Shown: piece by piece, positions 15,490-22,409 of the stretch
Layout: each line of letters starts with the position of its first letter
How positions within the stretch are numbered: the first letter of the stretch is position 1
Origin: Candidatus Thorarchaeota archaeon
GTDB taxonomy: Archaea > Asgardarchaeota > Thorarchaeia > Thorarchaeales > Thorarchaeaceae
Length of the DNA stretch: 25,656 bases
Reading direction: 5' to 3'
Assembly (NCBI GenBank): GCA_016841005.1
Contig: JAEORG010000284.1
Span: forward strand, 1-25,656
The notes under the pieces: model-generated
Databases searched by the model: none
What the model was told of the DNA's origin: nothing
What the model saw: the letters and a program-made list of their open reading frames with translations, nothing else
Made by a program: the position numbers and the translations under genes

Positions 15490-16107
15490 ATGGATTTAAT
15501 TATCTTACCAGAACCTGAGAGAAGAGGTGGCAAACCACTACTGGAAGCACTGCAAATCAGACACACAAACCGGAATATTGGTCCGAGAGAGATTCCATTA
15601 CAGGTTCTCTCAAACCTCCTCTGGGCAGCCTTTGGAGTTAATCGAGAGAAGGCATCTTTCAAAAAATCCGGACGGACAGCTCCTTCTGCAAGTAATTCAC
15701 AAGAAATTGATCTTTACGTTGCTTTGAAGGACGGTCTATACCTGTATGAGGCAGTACGTCATCACCTAACTCCCATTGCTGCAGGGGACTTTAGCATGAT
15801 GTCTGGTCAGGGTGGTGCGTCGAAGCTCACAAGGAATACACCGGTAAACATCTTCTATGTTGCAGACCTTGAACGTTATGATCTTGGACCTGACCAACCT
15901 GACCCGAGGATTGGTGACCCAGAAGTCCAAAAATCGTATTACTACACAGATACAGGATTTATTGCGCAAAACATCAACCTGTTTGCTGCTTCAGAGGGAT
16001 TGGCTACTTGGTTCCATAACTGTGATAAATCTAGTATCAGAGCCGAATTCAATCTTCGTCCAACTCAGCTGATCCTGTTCACACATACAATAGGATTTCC
16101 TGCGTGA
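15490..16107 (+). CDS. Nitroreductase-family (SagB-like) flavoprotein
   Basis: About 205 aa from the ATG at 15490. In-frame GTG 15484 (5 bases after AGGAG 15474-15478) and ATG 15460 (overlapping the DUF362 gene) are alternatives; ATG 15490 is 11 bases after AGGAG. Family features of FMN-dependent nitroreductases are visible: L-E-A-L-Q-I-R-x-T-N-R at the start, L-S-N-L-L-W-A-A-F-G, then G-R-T-A-P-S-A-S-N-S-Q, and late F-I-A-Q-N-I-N-L-F-A-A-S-E-G-L-A-T. The P-S-A-S-N-S-Q block is typical of SagB/ThcOx-like and related members that bind FMN. It is probably a cytosolic NAD(P)H- or thiol-linked reductase or dehydrogenase; the substrate is unknown. It is coupled to the DUF362 gene. Confidence 0.88.
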   Translation: MDLIILPEPERRGGKPLLEALQIRHTNRNIGPREIPLQVLSNLLWAAFGVNREKASFKKSGRTAPSASNSQEIDLYVALKDGLYLYEAVRHHLTPIAAGDFSMMSGQGGASKLTRNTPVNIFYVADLERYDLGPDQPDPRIGDPEVQKSYYYTDTGFIAQNINLFAASEGLATWFHNCDKSSIRAEFNLRPTQLILFTHTIGFPA

Positions 16108-16223
16108 ATTTCCACAGTGTGGTTAAAACCCATCTGTTCCTAACGGGAATTAACGCGTCTTTATGTAGAGTAGAGAGGTTGATTAGTAATTAATGTAATC
16201 TGTCCACAATAGGAGCTACAAGA

Positions 16224-16721
16224 TTGACACGCATTGTTGAAGTCTTATTGGATAGTTTCAAACATGAGTCAAGGCAAGCTAGAGTTGTAATTGACGTTGC
16301 TAGAAATGTCAAATCTGGATTCAAGCCAAGTGAGGGTTTGAGGACTCTTGAAGAGATAGTGAATCATCTCGCAGAGATCCCAACATTGGATCCGAGGTTC
16401 TATTCAGGCGAAATTAAGTCAGTGGAACATGCTCAGAAGATGGAGAAGGACCTGTGGCGAAAAAATATCGATGACTCCTTGGCTCTTTTCGATGAAGGGG
16501 TAGAGGGCGTCATCGAGAGATTCGAAGAGATGACTGACGAGCAGTTGCTTGAAGAGAATCTACAATCTTTCTACGAGAAAGGACCACTGCATAGCTGGGC
16601 CTATTATATTCCTGAAATTACTCGACACATTGCTATGCACAAGATGCAGTTGTGGATGTACCTTAGACTCGGTGGCCTTGATGTCAACATGATGACATAT
16701 TATGGAATCGCCTCTGAGTAG
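16224..16721 (+). CDS. DinB-like metal-binding four-helix protein
   Basis: 165 aa from a TTG with AGGAG (16211-16215) 8 bases upstream. The DinB/YfiT fold carries three metal-binding histidines, here seen as His48 (I-V-N-H-L-A-E), His135 and His139 (R-H-I-A-M-H-K-M-Q-L-W-M-Y), so the metal site looks intact. Relatives act as metal-dependent thiol transferases or stress-linked hydrolases; no specific function can be named. It stands alone; TATA-like sequence lies near 16158-16166. Confidence 0.82.
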   Translation: MTRIVEVLLDSFKHESRQARVVIDVARNVKSGFKPSEGLRTLEEIVNHLAEIPTLDPRFYSGEIKSVEHAQKMEKDLWRKNIDDSLALFDEGVEGVIERFEEMTDEQLLEENLQSFYEKGPLHSWAYYIPEITRHIAMHKMQLWMYLRLGGLDVNMMTYYGIASE

Positions 16722-16845
16722 TCACATATCTTCTCAGCAGACCAAATTAGACGTTTAACTCCAAGATACAACCTGAACTTGGTAGAATACTTCAGGAGGC
16801 TCTTGAGAGTGGCCAGCGTTTTGACTCTGCTCAATCCTTAGTGCT

Positions 16846-17508
16846 TTACCTCTTAACGCCTACGATTAAAGCGCGACTATCAAGGTCTATCTTTTCAAAA
16901 GTGATATTCGAAAATCCTGCTTTTGATAGAAATTTCGTGAGGTCATCTACCGAGTATTTACACATATGCGGATAACGCATTCTCGCCTGTTCTTCATCCA
17001 TCCCAGTTTTTACCATACTTTTAACAAAGCCCTCAGGATTTCCAGAAATGAAATCGAAGACAGCAAATAGGCCTCCTGGTTTCAGTGCCTTGAGTACTTG
17101 TGAACAAAGGTCACTTGGATCTTTTATTTCGTGAAACATATGTCCTGCAAAAGCTAGATCGATGCTGTCTGGTTCCAGCGATGTCTGCGAAACATCAAAG
17201 TTAAGCTTCTGAAGCATGAACTGCTCTTTTGGCAAAATTTCACTGAGGAAATGTGATGCCTGTTTAAGCATGTTCTCGCTCTCATCAAAGCCATACACAT
17301 ATTTTACCTGAAACTTCTTTACCAAATCCACGAGTAGAAGTCCCGGACCGCAACCAAAATCAGCTATTACTTCTCTGGGATTGGATCCAATCGAACTGAG
17401 TAGAACATCCCAGAAGTGTTCATGATAACTCAAAGGGTACCGCTTGATCATTCTCTGAACCCGTTCTTCAGAAGACCAATCTCTTTTGCCAAGATTACTC
17501 AATTTCAT
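16846..17508 (-). CDS. Class I SAM-dependent methyltransferase
   Basis: 220 aa. Motif I is V-I-A-D-F-G-C-G-P-G at 47-56, followed by the acidic ribose-binding strand Y-G-F-D-E-S at 72-77, motif around N-F-D-V-S, and the D-L-A-F-A-G-H-M-F-H-E strand (117-127) followed by L-K-P-G-G at about 145-149. This UbiE-like layout fits small-molecule methyltransferases. The N-terminal part before motif I contains W-S-S-E-E-R, resembling arsenite- and ubiquinone-type relatives, but the cysteines needed for an arsenite methyltransferase are not placed accordingly. The substrate is unknown. It is cytosolic and monocistronic. Confidence 0.86.
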   Translation of the reverse strand: MKLSNLGKRDWSSEERVQRMIKRYPLSYHEHFWDVLLSSIGSNPREVIADFGCGPGLLLVDLVKKFQVKYVYGFDESENMLKQASHFLSEILPKEQFMLQKLNFDVSQTSLEPDSIDLAFAGHMFHEIKDPSDLCSQVLKALKPGGLFAVFDFISGNPEGFVKSMVKTGMDEEQARMRYPHMCKYSVDDLTKFLSKAGFSNITFEKIDLDSRALIVGVKR

Positions 17509-17547
17509 CCTCAGAGGGAAGCTACTTGGTTTGGTATTTGAATTAGC

Positions 17548-17595
17548 CTATTGAGGTTCAGGTAGGAAATCACGTCCAAAGATTTCTCTGGCCAT
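17548..17595 (-). CDS. Micro-ORF, copy A: 15-residue peptide
   Basis: ATG 17595 to TAG 17548 encodes M-A-R-E-I-F-G-R-D-F-L-P-E-P-Q. It is preceded in frame by K-I-I and a TGA. Its first eleven codons align without gaps with copy B (25267-25299); of the eight codons that differ, six encode the same residue, a coding-like pattern. No Shine-Dalgarno is seen. It could be a translated micropeptide, a leader upstream of the methyltransferase gene, or the remnant of a protein C-terminus. Confidence 0.4.
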   Translation of the reverse strand: MAREIFGRDFLPEPQ

Positions 17596-17668
17596 GATGA
17601 TTTTTCATCGTTTTCTTGCACGATTTCTTCTGGACTTCCTGTCCATGATTTTTTGAAAAAAGTAAGAA

Positions 17669-17687
17669 AGAGAGGACAAGCCTCTCT
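17669..17687 (-). terminator. Hairpin plus T-tract after the 19-residue-repeat gene
   Basis: Perfect 7-bp stem AGAGAGG/CCTCTCT with a 5-base loop, followed on the minus strand by TTCTTACTTTTTT. It is placed 20 bases after the stop of the gene at 17708. Confidence 0.55.
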
Positions 17688-17707
17688 AAATGAAATCTGA
17701 TAATCGA

Positions 17708-18157
17708 TTACGCGGCGGCTTTTGCCTTATCTATCATGCACTGAAAATCAGGTCGGGCTAATTTGAGTTTGTCATGAGCCTTCTCTAAATCGCCCAATAT
17801 CTTGGATCGTTTTTCCTCTGGCCAGTCATATACTTGATTAACTATACCTTGGTAGATGTCATTATCCATTTCTTTTGATACTAGTAAGCCAGCTTTTGCT
17901 CTGCCGATGAATATTGCTTCTCGCTCTTTTTCTGTCCTTTTAGTAAGGGCTTCAGCAAGTGCGCATTGGAAAGTAGATCTCCTTTTCTCATCGAGCTTGG
18001 ACATTCCTTCCACCATCCCCTTAACGGACATAGTTCTTTGCTCTTCGGGTTGCGAGGCTATCATCTTCAATCTATCAGTTAGCATTGATTGTTGCTTCTC
18101 TGGCGGAGAATCCGCAATCATCTTTGTCATTTTGTATGCATCGTTTTCGTGATTCAT
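17708..18157 (-). CDS. Helical protein of six 19-residue repeats
   Basis: 149 aa from the ATG at 18157; in-frame GTG 18166 (behind AAGGAA) and TTG 18178 are alternatives. Residues 18-131 divide into six units of exactly 19 residues beginning PPEKQQ, PEEQRT, DEKRRS, TEKERE, SKEMDN and PEEKRS. Each has a charged start (acidic at 2-3, often Arg at 5), hydrophobics at 8-9, a small residue or Asp at 11 and hydrophobics around 12-16. A partial unit precedes the first. The protein is highly charged, with no signal peptide and two cysteines. Two units (38 residues) would make one helical hairpin, so a TPR- or HEAT-like solenoid is plausible, pointing to protein binding. No named family is recognised. 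It lies between the SSB gene and a methyltransferase, with a terminator on each side. Confidence 0.7.
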   Translation of the reverse strand: MNHENDAYKMTKMIADSPPEKQQSMLTDRLKMIASQPEEQRTMSVKGMVEGMSKLDEKRRSTFQCALAEALTKRTEKEREAIFIGRAKAGLLVSKEMDNDIYQGIVNQVYDWPEEKRSKILGDLEKAHDKLKLARPDFQCMIDKAKAAA

Positions 18158-18312
18158 TTTAATCACATTTTCCTTCAAAAATAAGAGTTAATGACCGAAA
18201 TCACTGACCCGTTATAAATTAACAATGGTTAATTAACTTATATGTGTGGTTAAATGCTTGTTTTATTAAAAATGCTTGAAAAACAAAAAGGTGTACATCG
18301 AAAAGAAGATTT

Positions 18313-18332
18313 AGGGAGCTTTGGGCTCCCCT
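18313..18332 (-). terminator. Hairpin after the SSB gene
   Basis: On the minus strand GGGAGC pairs with GCTCCC across a 5-base loop, followed by TAAATCTTCTTTTCG. It starts about 14 bases after the stop of the gene at 18346. Confidence 0.5.
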
Positions 18333-18345
18333 GGTAGAACTGTAA

Positions 18346-18717
18346 TTAGAATTCTTTTGCTGACATGTTGTTCTCGGTATTGATGTCTTCAATAGCCTCT
18401 TCAGCATTTGAGATTTCACCATATTTACCGATATTCAGTCTGAGATTTCCTCTGAAAATTCCTGTGTACCCATTCTTGAGAACATAGGTGTTTCCAGTAG
18501 TCATATTGTCAATAGTCTCGTCCCAAAGTGGTATAGTTATTGTACCAGTTGAATCGCCAACTACTGCATCTGCAACACGGTGTGTCGCTCCGTCTCTTCT
18601 AGATTCGACTTCACGTTCATCACCAAGTTCCATAACTTTGAAGGATATAGTCAAGTTTTTCATCTGTGGCTTTAATTCAGCCACTGTAGCCTCAATAGGC
18701 TCTCTGTCGTAACTCAT
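18346..18717 (-). CDS. ssb: Archaeal single-OB-fold single-strand DNA-binding protein
   Basis: 123 aa from the ATG at 18717 (an in-frame GTG at 18726 would add three residues). It matches the Sulfolobus SSB / human SOSS-B type: V-A-E-L-K-P-Q-M-K-N-L at the start, S-F-K-V-M-E-L strand, H-R-V-A-D-A-V-V-G-D-S-T-G, I-T-I-P-L-W-D, G-N-T-Y-V-L-K-N-G-Y and F-R-G-N-L-R-L-N-I-G-K-Y-G. The aromatic positions (Trp in P-L-W-D, Tyr and Phe later) fit the DNA-stacking residues known in this family. The acidic tail after about residue 100 is short, as in archaeal members, and could recruit partners. Role: single-strand DNA protection in replication and repair. It has its own promoter region and terminator. 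Confidence 0.9.
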   Translation of the reverse strand: MSYDREPIEATVAELKPQMKNLTISFKVMELGDEREVESRRDGATHRVADAVVGDSTGTITIPLWDETIDNMTTGNTYVLKNGYTGIFRGNLRLNIGKYGEISNAEEAIEDINTENNMSAKEF

Positions 18718-18726
18718 ATGTATCAC

Positions 18727-19086
18727 TCACTTATGCAATTAGCATAATTGATTGCAGGCAGTCAAAAAAAGGCGAAATCATCTGGGGAGAGCGAAAATGT
18801 TAGAACAAACACGAACTCTTTTGGAGAAGGCGCATCTTACTTGTATTTCCTGCACGTGTATTTGAAAATCAAATGCTTATAGTACTGTGCATTGTATCCC
18901 CTTCTAGTCAGAACAGAGAATAAAGATGAAGGCGCAAAAAGTTTACTTTGAAAATGAGAATTCCATCCTCCTCACTTGACGATATGGGATGTAATCAAGT
19001 CCGGAGAAACCACTTTCAAATGAAATTGGCGGAGATAGGTCGTTATTTAGGATTAACCAACAGACGATTCCTTCGGGTTTTATATA
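18727..19086. other. Intergenic region with small-frame debris
   Basis: No full gene is seen. Contents: the SSB promoter region at the left; a 22-codon plus frame at 18797-18865 behind GGGGAG (M-L-E-Q-T-R-T-L-L-E-K, with three cysteines near the end); a gene-start remnant at 18926; and A/T-rich sequence (GTTATTTAGG near 19042-19051) that could serve the acetyltransferase gene. The TATATA immediately before the ATG at 19087 is too close to act as its TATA box. Confidence 0.4.
18926..18979 (+). pseudogene. Possible 5' remnant of an alpha/beta-hydrolase-like gene
   Basis: ATG 18926 opens M-K-A-Q-K-V-Y-F-E-N-E-N-S-I-L-L-T and stops at TGA. The K-V-x-F-x-N-x-x-x-x-x-L pattern is how many alpha/beta hydrolases begin, and TATA-like ATGCTTATAG lies about 50 bases upstream. 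The rest of the gene is missing. The evidence is composition and resemblance only. Confidence 0.25.
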
Positions 19087-19644
19087 ATGGATGAAGAACA
19101 AGATTTTCCAATTCTTGAAACTGAGCGACTAATTCTACGACAATTACTAGAAAGCGATGCAGAACAATGGCATCGAAATCTATCAGATTATGATGTAGCT
19201 GGACTCATTGGAATGGATCCCTTTCAGAATGTAGCGGATACGAAAGAGATCATAATCAGTTTCTCCAATCGCTATGAGAAAGATATAGGAATGGCATGGG
19301 CAATAACACTAAGGGGAACTGGAGCTTTCATTGGCACTTGTAGTTGGGAAAACATCGATAAGCACAACTTCTGTGGTGAAATAGGATACGATCTTCTCAA
19401 AGACTATTGGGGTCAAGGATACATGATTGAATCCCTTAAGCCTATGATAGAGTATGGTTTTACAAAATATGAGTTAAATCGTATAGAAGCCCATACGGCA
19501 GCCGTCAACGAAGCTTCTAGGCGTCTTCTAAAGCGACTGGGTTTTTCTCTTGATGGCATTTCTCGAGAGTCTGCATTCTTCAGAGGGGCATTTAGAGATG
19601 GCTGTTTGTATTCTTTACTCAGAAGAGAGTGGAACGTGGAATAA
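19087..19644 (+). CDS. GNAT acetyltransferase, RimJ/RimL-like
   Basis: 185 aa. It opens with the RimJ/RimL pattern E-T-E-R-L-I-L-R-Q at 11-19. The central strand W-A-I-T-L-R and F-I-G-T-C-S-W are followed by G-E-I-G-Y-D-L and the acetyl-CoA pyrophosphate-binding loop Y-W-G-Q-G-Y-M at 107-113. The late motif is N-E-A-S-R-R-L-L-K-R-L-G-F at 141-153. All core GNAT elements are present and the length is normal. Such enzymes acetylate protein N-termini or small amines; the substrate is not predictable. It is monocistronic and cytosolic; the next gene converges on it. Confidence 0.9.
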   Translation: MDEEQDFPILETERLILRQLLESDAEQWHRNLSDYDVAGLIGMDPFQNVADTKEIIISFSNRYEKDIGMAWAITLRGTGAFIGTCSWENIDKHNFCGEIGYDLLKDYWGQGYMIESLKPMIEYGFTKYELNRIEAHTAAVNEASRRLLKRLGFSLDGISRESAFFRGAFRDGCLYSLLRREWNVE

Positions 19645-19714
19645 ATAGGAAGAACAATAGTATATCTAACAACAAATAATACTAGACTTCCAGACCTAAC
19701 CCGTTTTGCATAGG

Positions 19715-21172
19715 TTAACCAAGCTCTTGATCAAGAACGAATTGAACTAGTTCTGTCATGTTTCCGAAACTACTCTCATAATATACATCAGGCTGAACAC
19801 ATACTTCCTCATTTGCTTCTCCAGTATAATCGATTCCCATCCCAGGTGTGAATCTCACAAGTAATTTCGAATTTGGAAGGATGTAGTAGATTGGAGAGTC
19901 GCTGATTCCATCTCCCCCCGATGGTGTACCATAAAGCTTGGCAAATCCTGTTTCCTTGCAGAATATGGCAAAGGCATCTGTAGCTGAGAATGTTATTCCA
20001 TCTATAAGAACAACAATCTTTCCTTTGAAATCAATATCACCTGAGGGTTCTACTGTTTGTGTATAATCATAGATTGTATAGTCATCGCTCATGACCTCAG
20101 GAGGTAGCTTTTCGAAACTATCTTTGAGAACAATATCACCTATTTCTGCTACTTTCCGAAACATCTCTACATAATCACCCGATCTGAAAGCAAGATACAT
20201 CTTACTGCTCAATTTCGTTTTCGCAAGAGGTGCGATTACATTACGCATCCAAGGTTCATAGGACCCTCCTTGGTTACCTCGGACATCGATGATTAGGAGC
20301 TTATAATCCTCAATCTGTCTGTAGAACTCCATTAGGACCTTGTTGTCGTCGTCTGCATGGGAATCTTCGAAGTCGCCAATACGAACATATCCTGCCTGTT
20401 TTTCAGGCCATACTTCAGTTTCCAATCTGAGTACAGGATACACAGTAGTGAGAGAATACTGAAATTCATAGTCTGATTCGAAGACAACGTTCTTTCTTAG
20501 GCTAGCTTCTGTTTCTATTGTGAACTCTGCATCTGGTCCGAAATGCTTAGGCTGTATTCGGAAGAGGTAGAATAACTCTCTCTTGAAATCCCAGTTAAAA
20601 ATTCCCTTTTCATAACAAGATTTGACAGCTTCGTGGATTGGTACGTCATTGACTGCAATCACTCGTGAATGAATGCCATATTTCTCCTCCCATTCTCCAT
20701 ATCCTGCTTCAATAACATAATCTCCATTGTTATACCAAAACTCAGCATCAAAGTTGAGAGAATTGCGTTCCTTTAGGAATTCATCGATAATGGGTTCCCA
20801 ATACTTGTAGTAATTCTTCAAGCTCTCACTGAAAATTTCACTGAATGGTGCTGTATTCCGATAGTATTCGACTTCGTAGAAACCATTCAACCATCCTGGG
20901 GTAATAATTGACGCGTGCCCATTTTGCAATGCTTGGACCGCATCGAACATGACGGCAAGATAGTCCAAGGTTGCTTTCCCGTTTCTTATTCTGTCACAAT
21001 AGTTTTCATAGAAGTCAAGCCATCGATAACCAAGTTGTCGCTCTTTCAATTGTATGTAGGGATTGTTATCACGCATTATGGAAAAGAGTGCTTCAAGATC
21101 TTCTATCCATTCATCTTCTGTCATATCTTGAGGATGAATGTCATGAAACGTAATTTCGGAACCTGATGGCAT
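19715..21172 (-). CDS. S41-family (C-terminal processing) peptidase, no signal peptide
   Basis: 485 aa. The C-terminal half matches the S41 tail-specific protease fold: I-I-D-V-R-G-N-Q-G-G-S at 294-304 (oxyanion region) and I-D-G-I-T-F-S396-A-T-D-A-F-A with Ser396 as likely nucleophile, followed by L-Y-G-T-P-S-G-G. An N-terminal helical region contains L-Q-N-G-H86-A-S-I, comparable to the conserved D/G-H segment of archaeal tricorn-like S41 members. A PDZ-like segment lies around 152-225. The usual Lys of bacterial CtpA is not evident, so a tricorn-core type mechanism is more likely. No signal peptide or membrane helix is seen, suggesting cytosolic peptide degradation. TATA-like sequence at 21196-21206 gives an almost leaderless mRNA. 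Confidence 0.85.
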   Translation of the reverse strand: MPSGSEITFHDIHPQDMTEDEWIEDLEALFSIMRDNNPYIQLKERQLGYRWLDFYENYCDRIRNGKATLDYLAVMFDAVQALQNGHASIITPGWLNGFYEVEYYRNTAPFSEIFSESLKNYYKYWEPIIDEFLKERNSLNFDAEFWYNNGDYVIEAGYGEWEEKYGIHSRVIAVNDVPIHEAVKSCYEKGIFNWDFKRELFYLFRIQPKHFGPDAEFTIETEASLRKNVVFESDYEFQYSLTTVYPVLRLETEVWPEKQAGYVRIGDFEDSHADDDNKVLMEFYRQIEDYKLLIIDVRGNQGGSYEPWMRNVIAPLAKTKLSSKMYLAFRSGDYVEMFRKVAEIGDIVLKDSFEKLPPEVMSDDYTIYDYTQTVEPSGDIDFKGKIVVLIDGITFSATDAFAIFCKETGFAKLYGTPSGGDGISDSPIYYILPNSKLLVRFTPGMGIDYTGEANEEVCVQPDVYYESSFGNMTELVQFVLDQELG

Positions 21173-21195
21173 AGCTTCGATAGGCTTTGCTGATT

Positions 21196-21206
21196 GATTT
21201 ATGTTT
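21196..21206 (-). promoter_or_regulatory. TATA box for the S41 peptidase gene
   Basis: AAACATAAATC on the minus strand, about 29 bases before the ATG at 21172; the expected start of transcription falls within a few bases of the ATG. Confidence 0.45.
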
Positions 21207-21280
21207 CACCATGAACGCTACAAGAGGTCTGATTTGGTAGTTGTTGAAGAATCTGGGATCAATAATTTGAAGTCTGTTTA

Positions 21281-22315
21281 CTAAGATATGTCATTAGGTA
21301 GTCGTAAAACAAACTCGCAGACATTGTCTCCGTTTATAATCGACTTGATGACTTCTACATGCACAGATTGACCTAATACAGATTCCCAGAAATTCTTGAA
21401 ATATCCTGCACTGCATCCGCAGAAGACCGGATCAATTGGTTGTTCTTCTTCCTTAAGCGCATCCCTTATCCAAGGGTTGTGACAGAAGTAATACCTCCGC
21501 ATCTTCTCATCAGTTTCCTCTAAGTATTGTTTTGCTTGATATGGGATCTTTGTGATGGTCACTCGGTTTCCTTCACGGATTCCCCCCTCTATTGATAATC
21601 GTGCCTTAACATAGGCAAGGACTTCTTCAGTAATCTCCTGTGTGAAGAAGAGTGAATCTTCCTTAAGGTGTCTTTCTAGTTGGTCAACTAGATTTTGGTG
21701 TCTTATTCTGAGAAACTCATCAATGTTGCTTAGCTCTTTGTATGTCTGAGCTGGTTGTATATAGGAGTCAGTGTATTTATCTCTAAGACCATTTTCAAAG
21801 AAAGTTTTGCAAGTTTCTGAGTCATACTTAGCGAGGAATCTATTGACTATGATCTTAGTGAATCTTGCTTTATCGCTGGGACGTATCCCTAGTGGAGGGA
21901 TTCCAACTCCCTCAAATATCTCATCTGCAACTTCTTGACTGAACTCACTCTGAAGTCTCTCATAGAAGTTAGGCATCATCTCTCTTCCATCAAGAATCTC
22001 AAGATACGTTATGATCATTGATTTGTTCTTCAAAAAAGAACCGTATCTATACAAAGCTGCATATGCTTCGAAGGTATTCCTTCTATTTTCAATCAGAATT
22101 TCTGAAAATCTATAGAAGCTCTCTTCTGTTGCATTTTCAAGTGTTTCATTCTGGTCTTCAAGAAAAGAATATAGCTCTTCTATGAGTTTTATAGAAGCAT
22201 CAATTTGCTTCTCTTTAATATCTCTCTTCTGTAGATACTCTTTGAAATTCTCAATATTAGGTTTCATACCAAAATATTGTTGAATTTTGATTAATAGCGA
22301 ATAATAAGAACGCAA
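21281..22315 (-). CDS. Helical protein with V4R-like C-terminal domain
   Basis: 344 aa from a TTG at 22315; the ATG at 22267 (residue 17) is an alternative and neither has a ribosome-binding site. Residues 20-120 are helical, with F-K-E-Y-L-Q-K-R-D-I and L-I-E-E-L-Y-S-F-L-E, resembling the SAM-like core-binding domain of tyrosine recombinases, but no recombinase catalytic domain follows. The middle is helical and charged. The C-terminus (297-340) carries V-F-C-G-C-S-A-G-Y-F-K-N-F-W-E then V-E-V-I-K-S-I-I-N-G-D-N-V-C-E-F, like the Cys-bearing end of V4R/hydrocarbon-binding and related small-molecule-binding domains. Cytosolic; possibly binds a hydrophobic ligand or metal through the C-x-C. Function unknown. 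Confidence 0.7.
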   Translation of the reverse strand: MRSYYSLLIKIQQYFGMKPNIENFKEYLQKRDIKEKQIDASIKLIEELYSFLEDQNETLENATEESFYRFSEILIENRRNTFEAYAALYRYGSFLKNKSMIITYLEILDGREMMPNFYERLQSEFSQEVADEIFEGVGIPPLGIRPSDKARFTKIIVNRFLAKYDSETCKTFFENGLRDKYTDSYIQPAQTYKELSNIDEFLRIRHQNLVDQLERHLKEDSLFFTQEITEEVLAYVKARLSIEGGIREGNRVTITKIPYQAKQYLEETDEKMRRYYFCHNPWIRDALKEEEQPIDPVFCGCSAGYFKNFWESVLGQSVHVEVIKSIINGDNVCEFVLRLPNDIS

Positions 22316-22368
22316 TTTTTGAAGCGTTAATGACTTCCAGTACTAGAATGATAAGAAAAAGAAAAATC

Positions 22369-22387
22369 AGGGAGCACATTGCTCCCT
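22369..22387 (-). terminator. Hairpin plus T-tract after the jelly-roll surface gene
   Basis: Perfect 8-bp stem AGGGAGCA/TGCTCCCT with a 3-base loop, followed on the minus strand by GATTTTTCTTTTTCTT. It is placed 22 bases after the stop of the gene at 22410. Confidence 0.6.
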
Positions 22388-22409
22388 AGTTAATTATACT
22401 AAAGTATCG

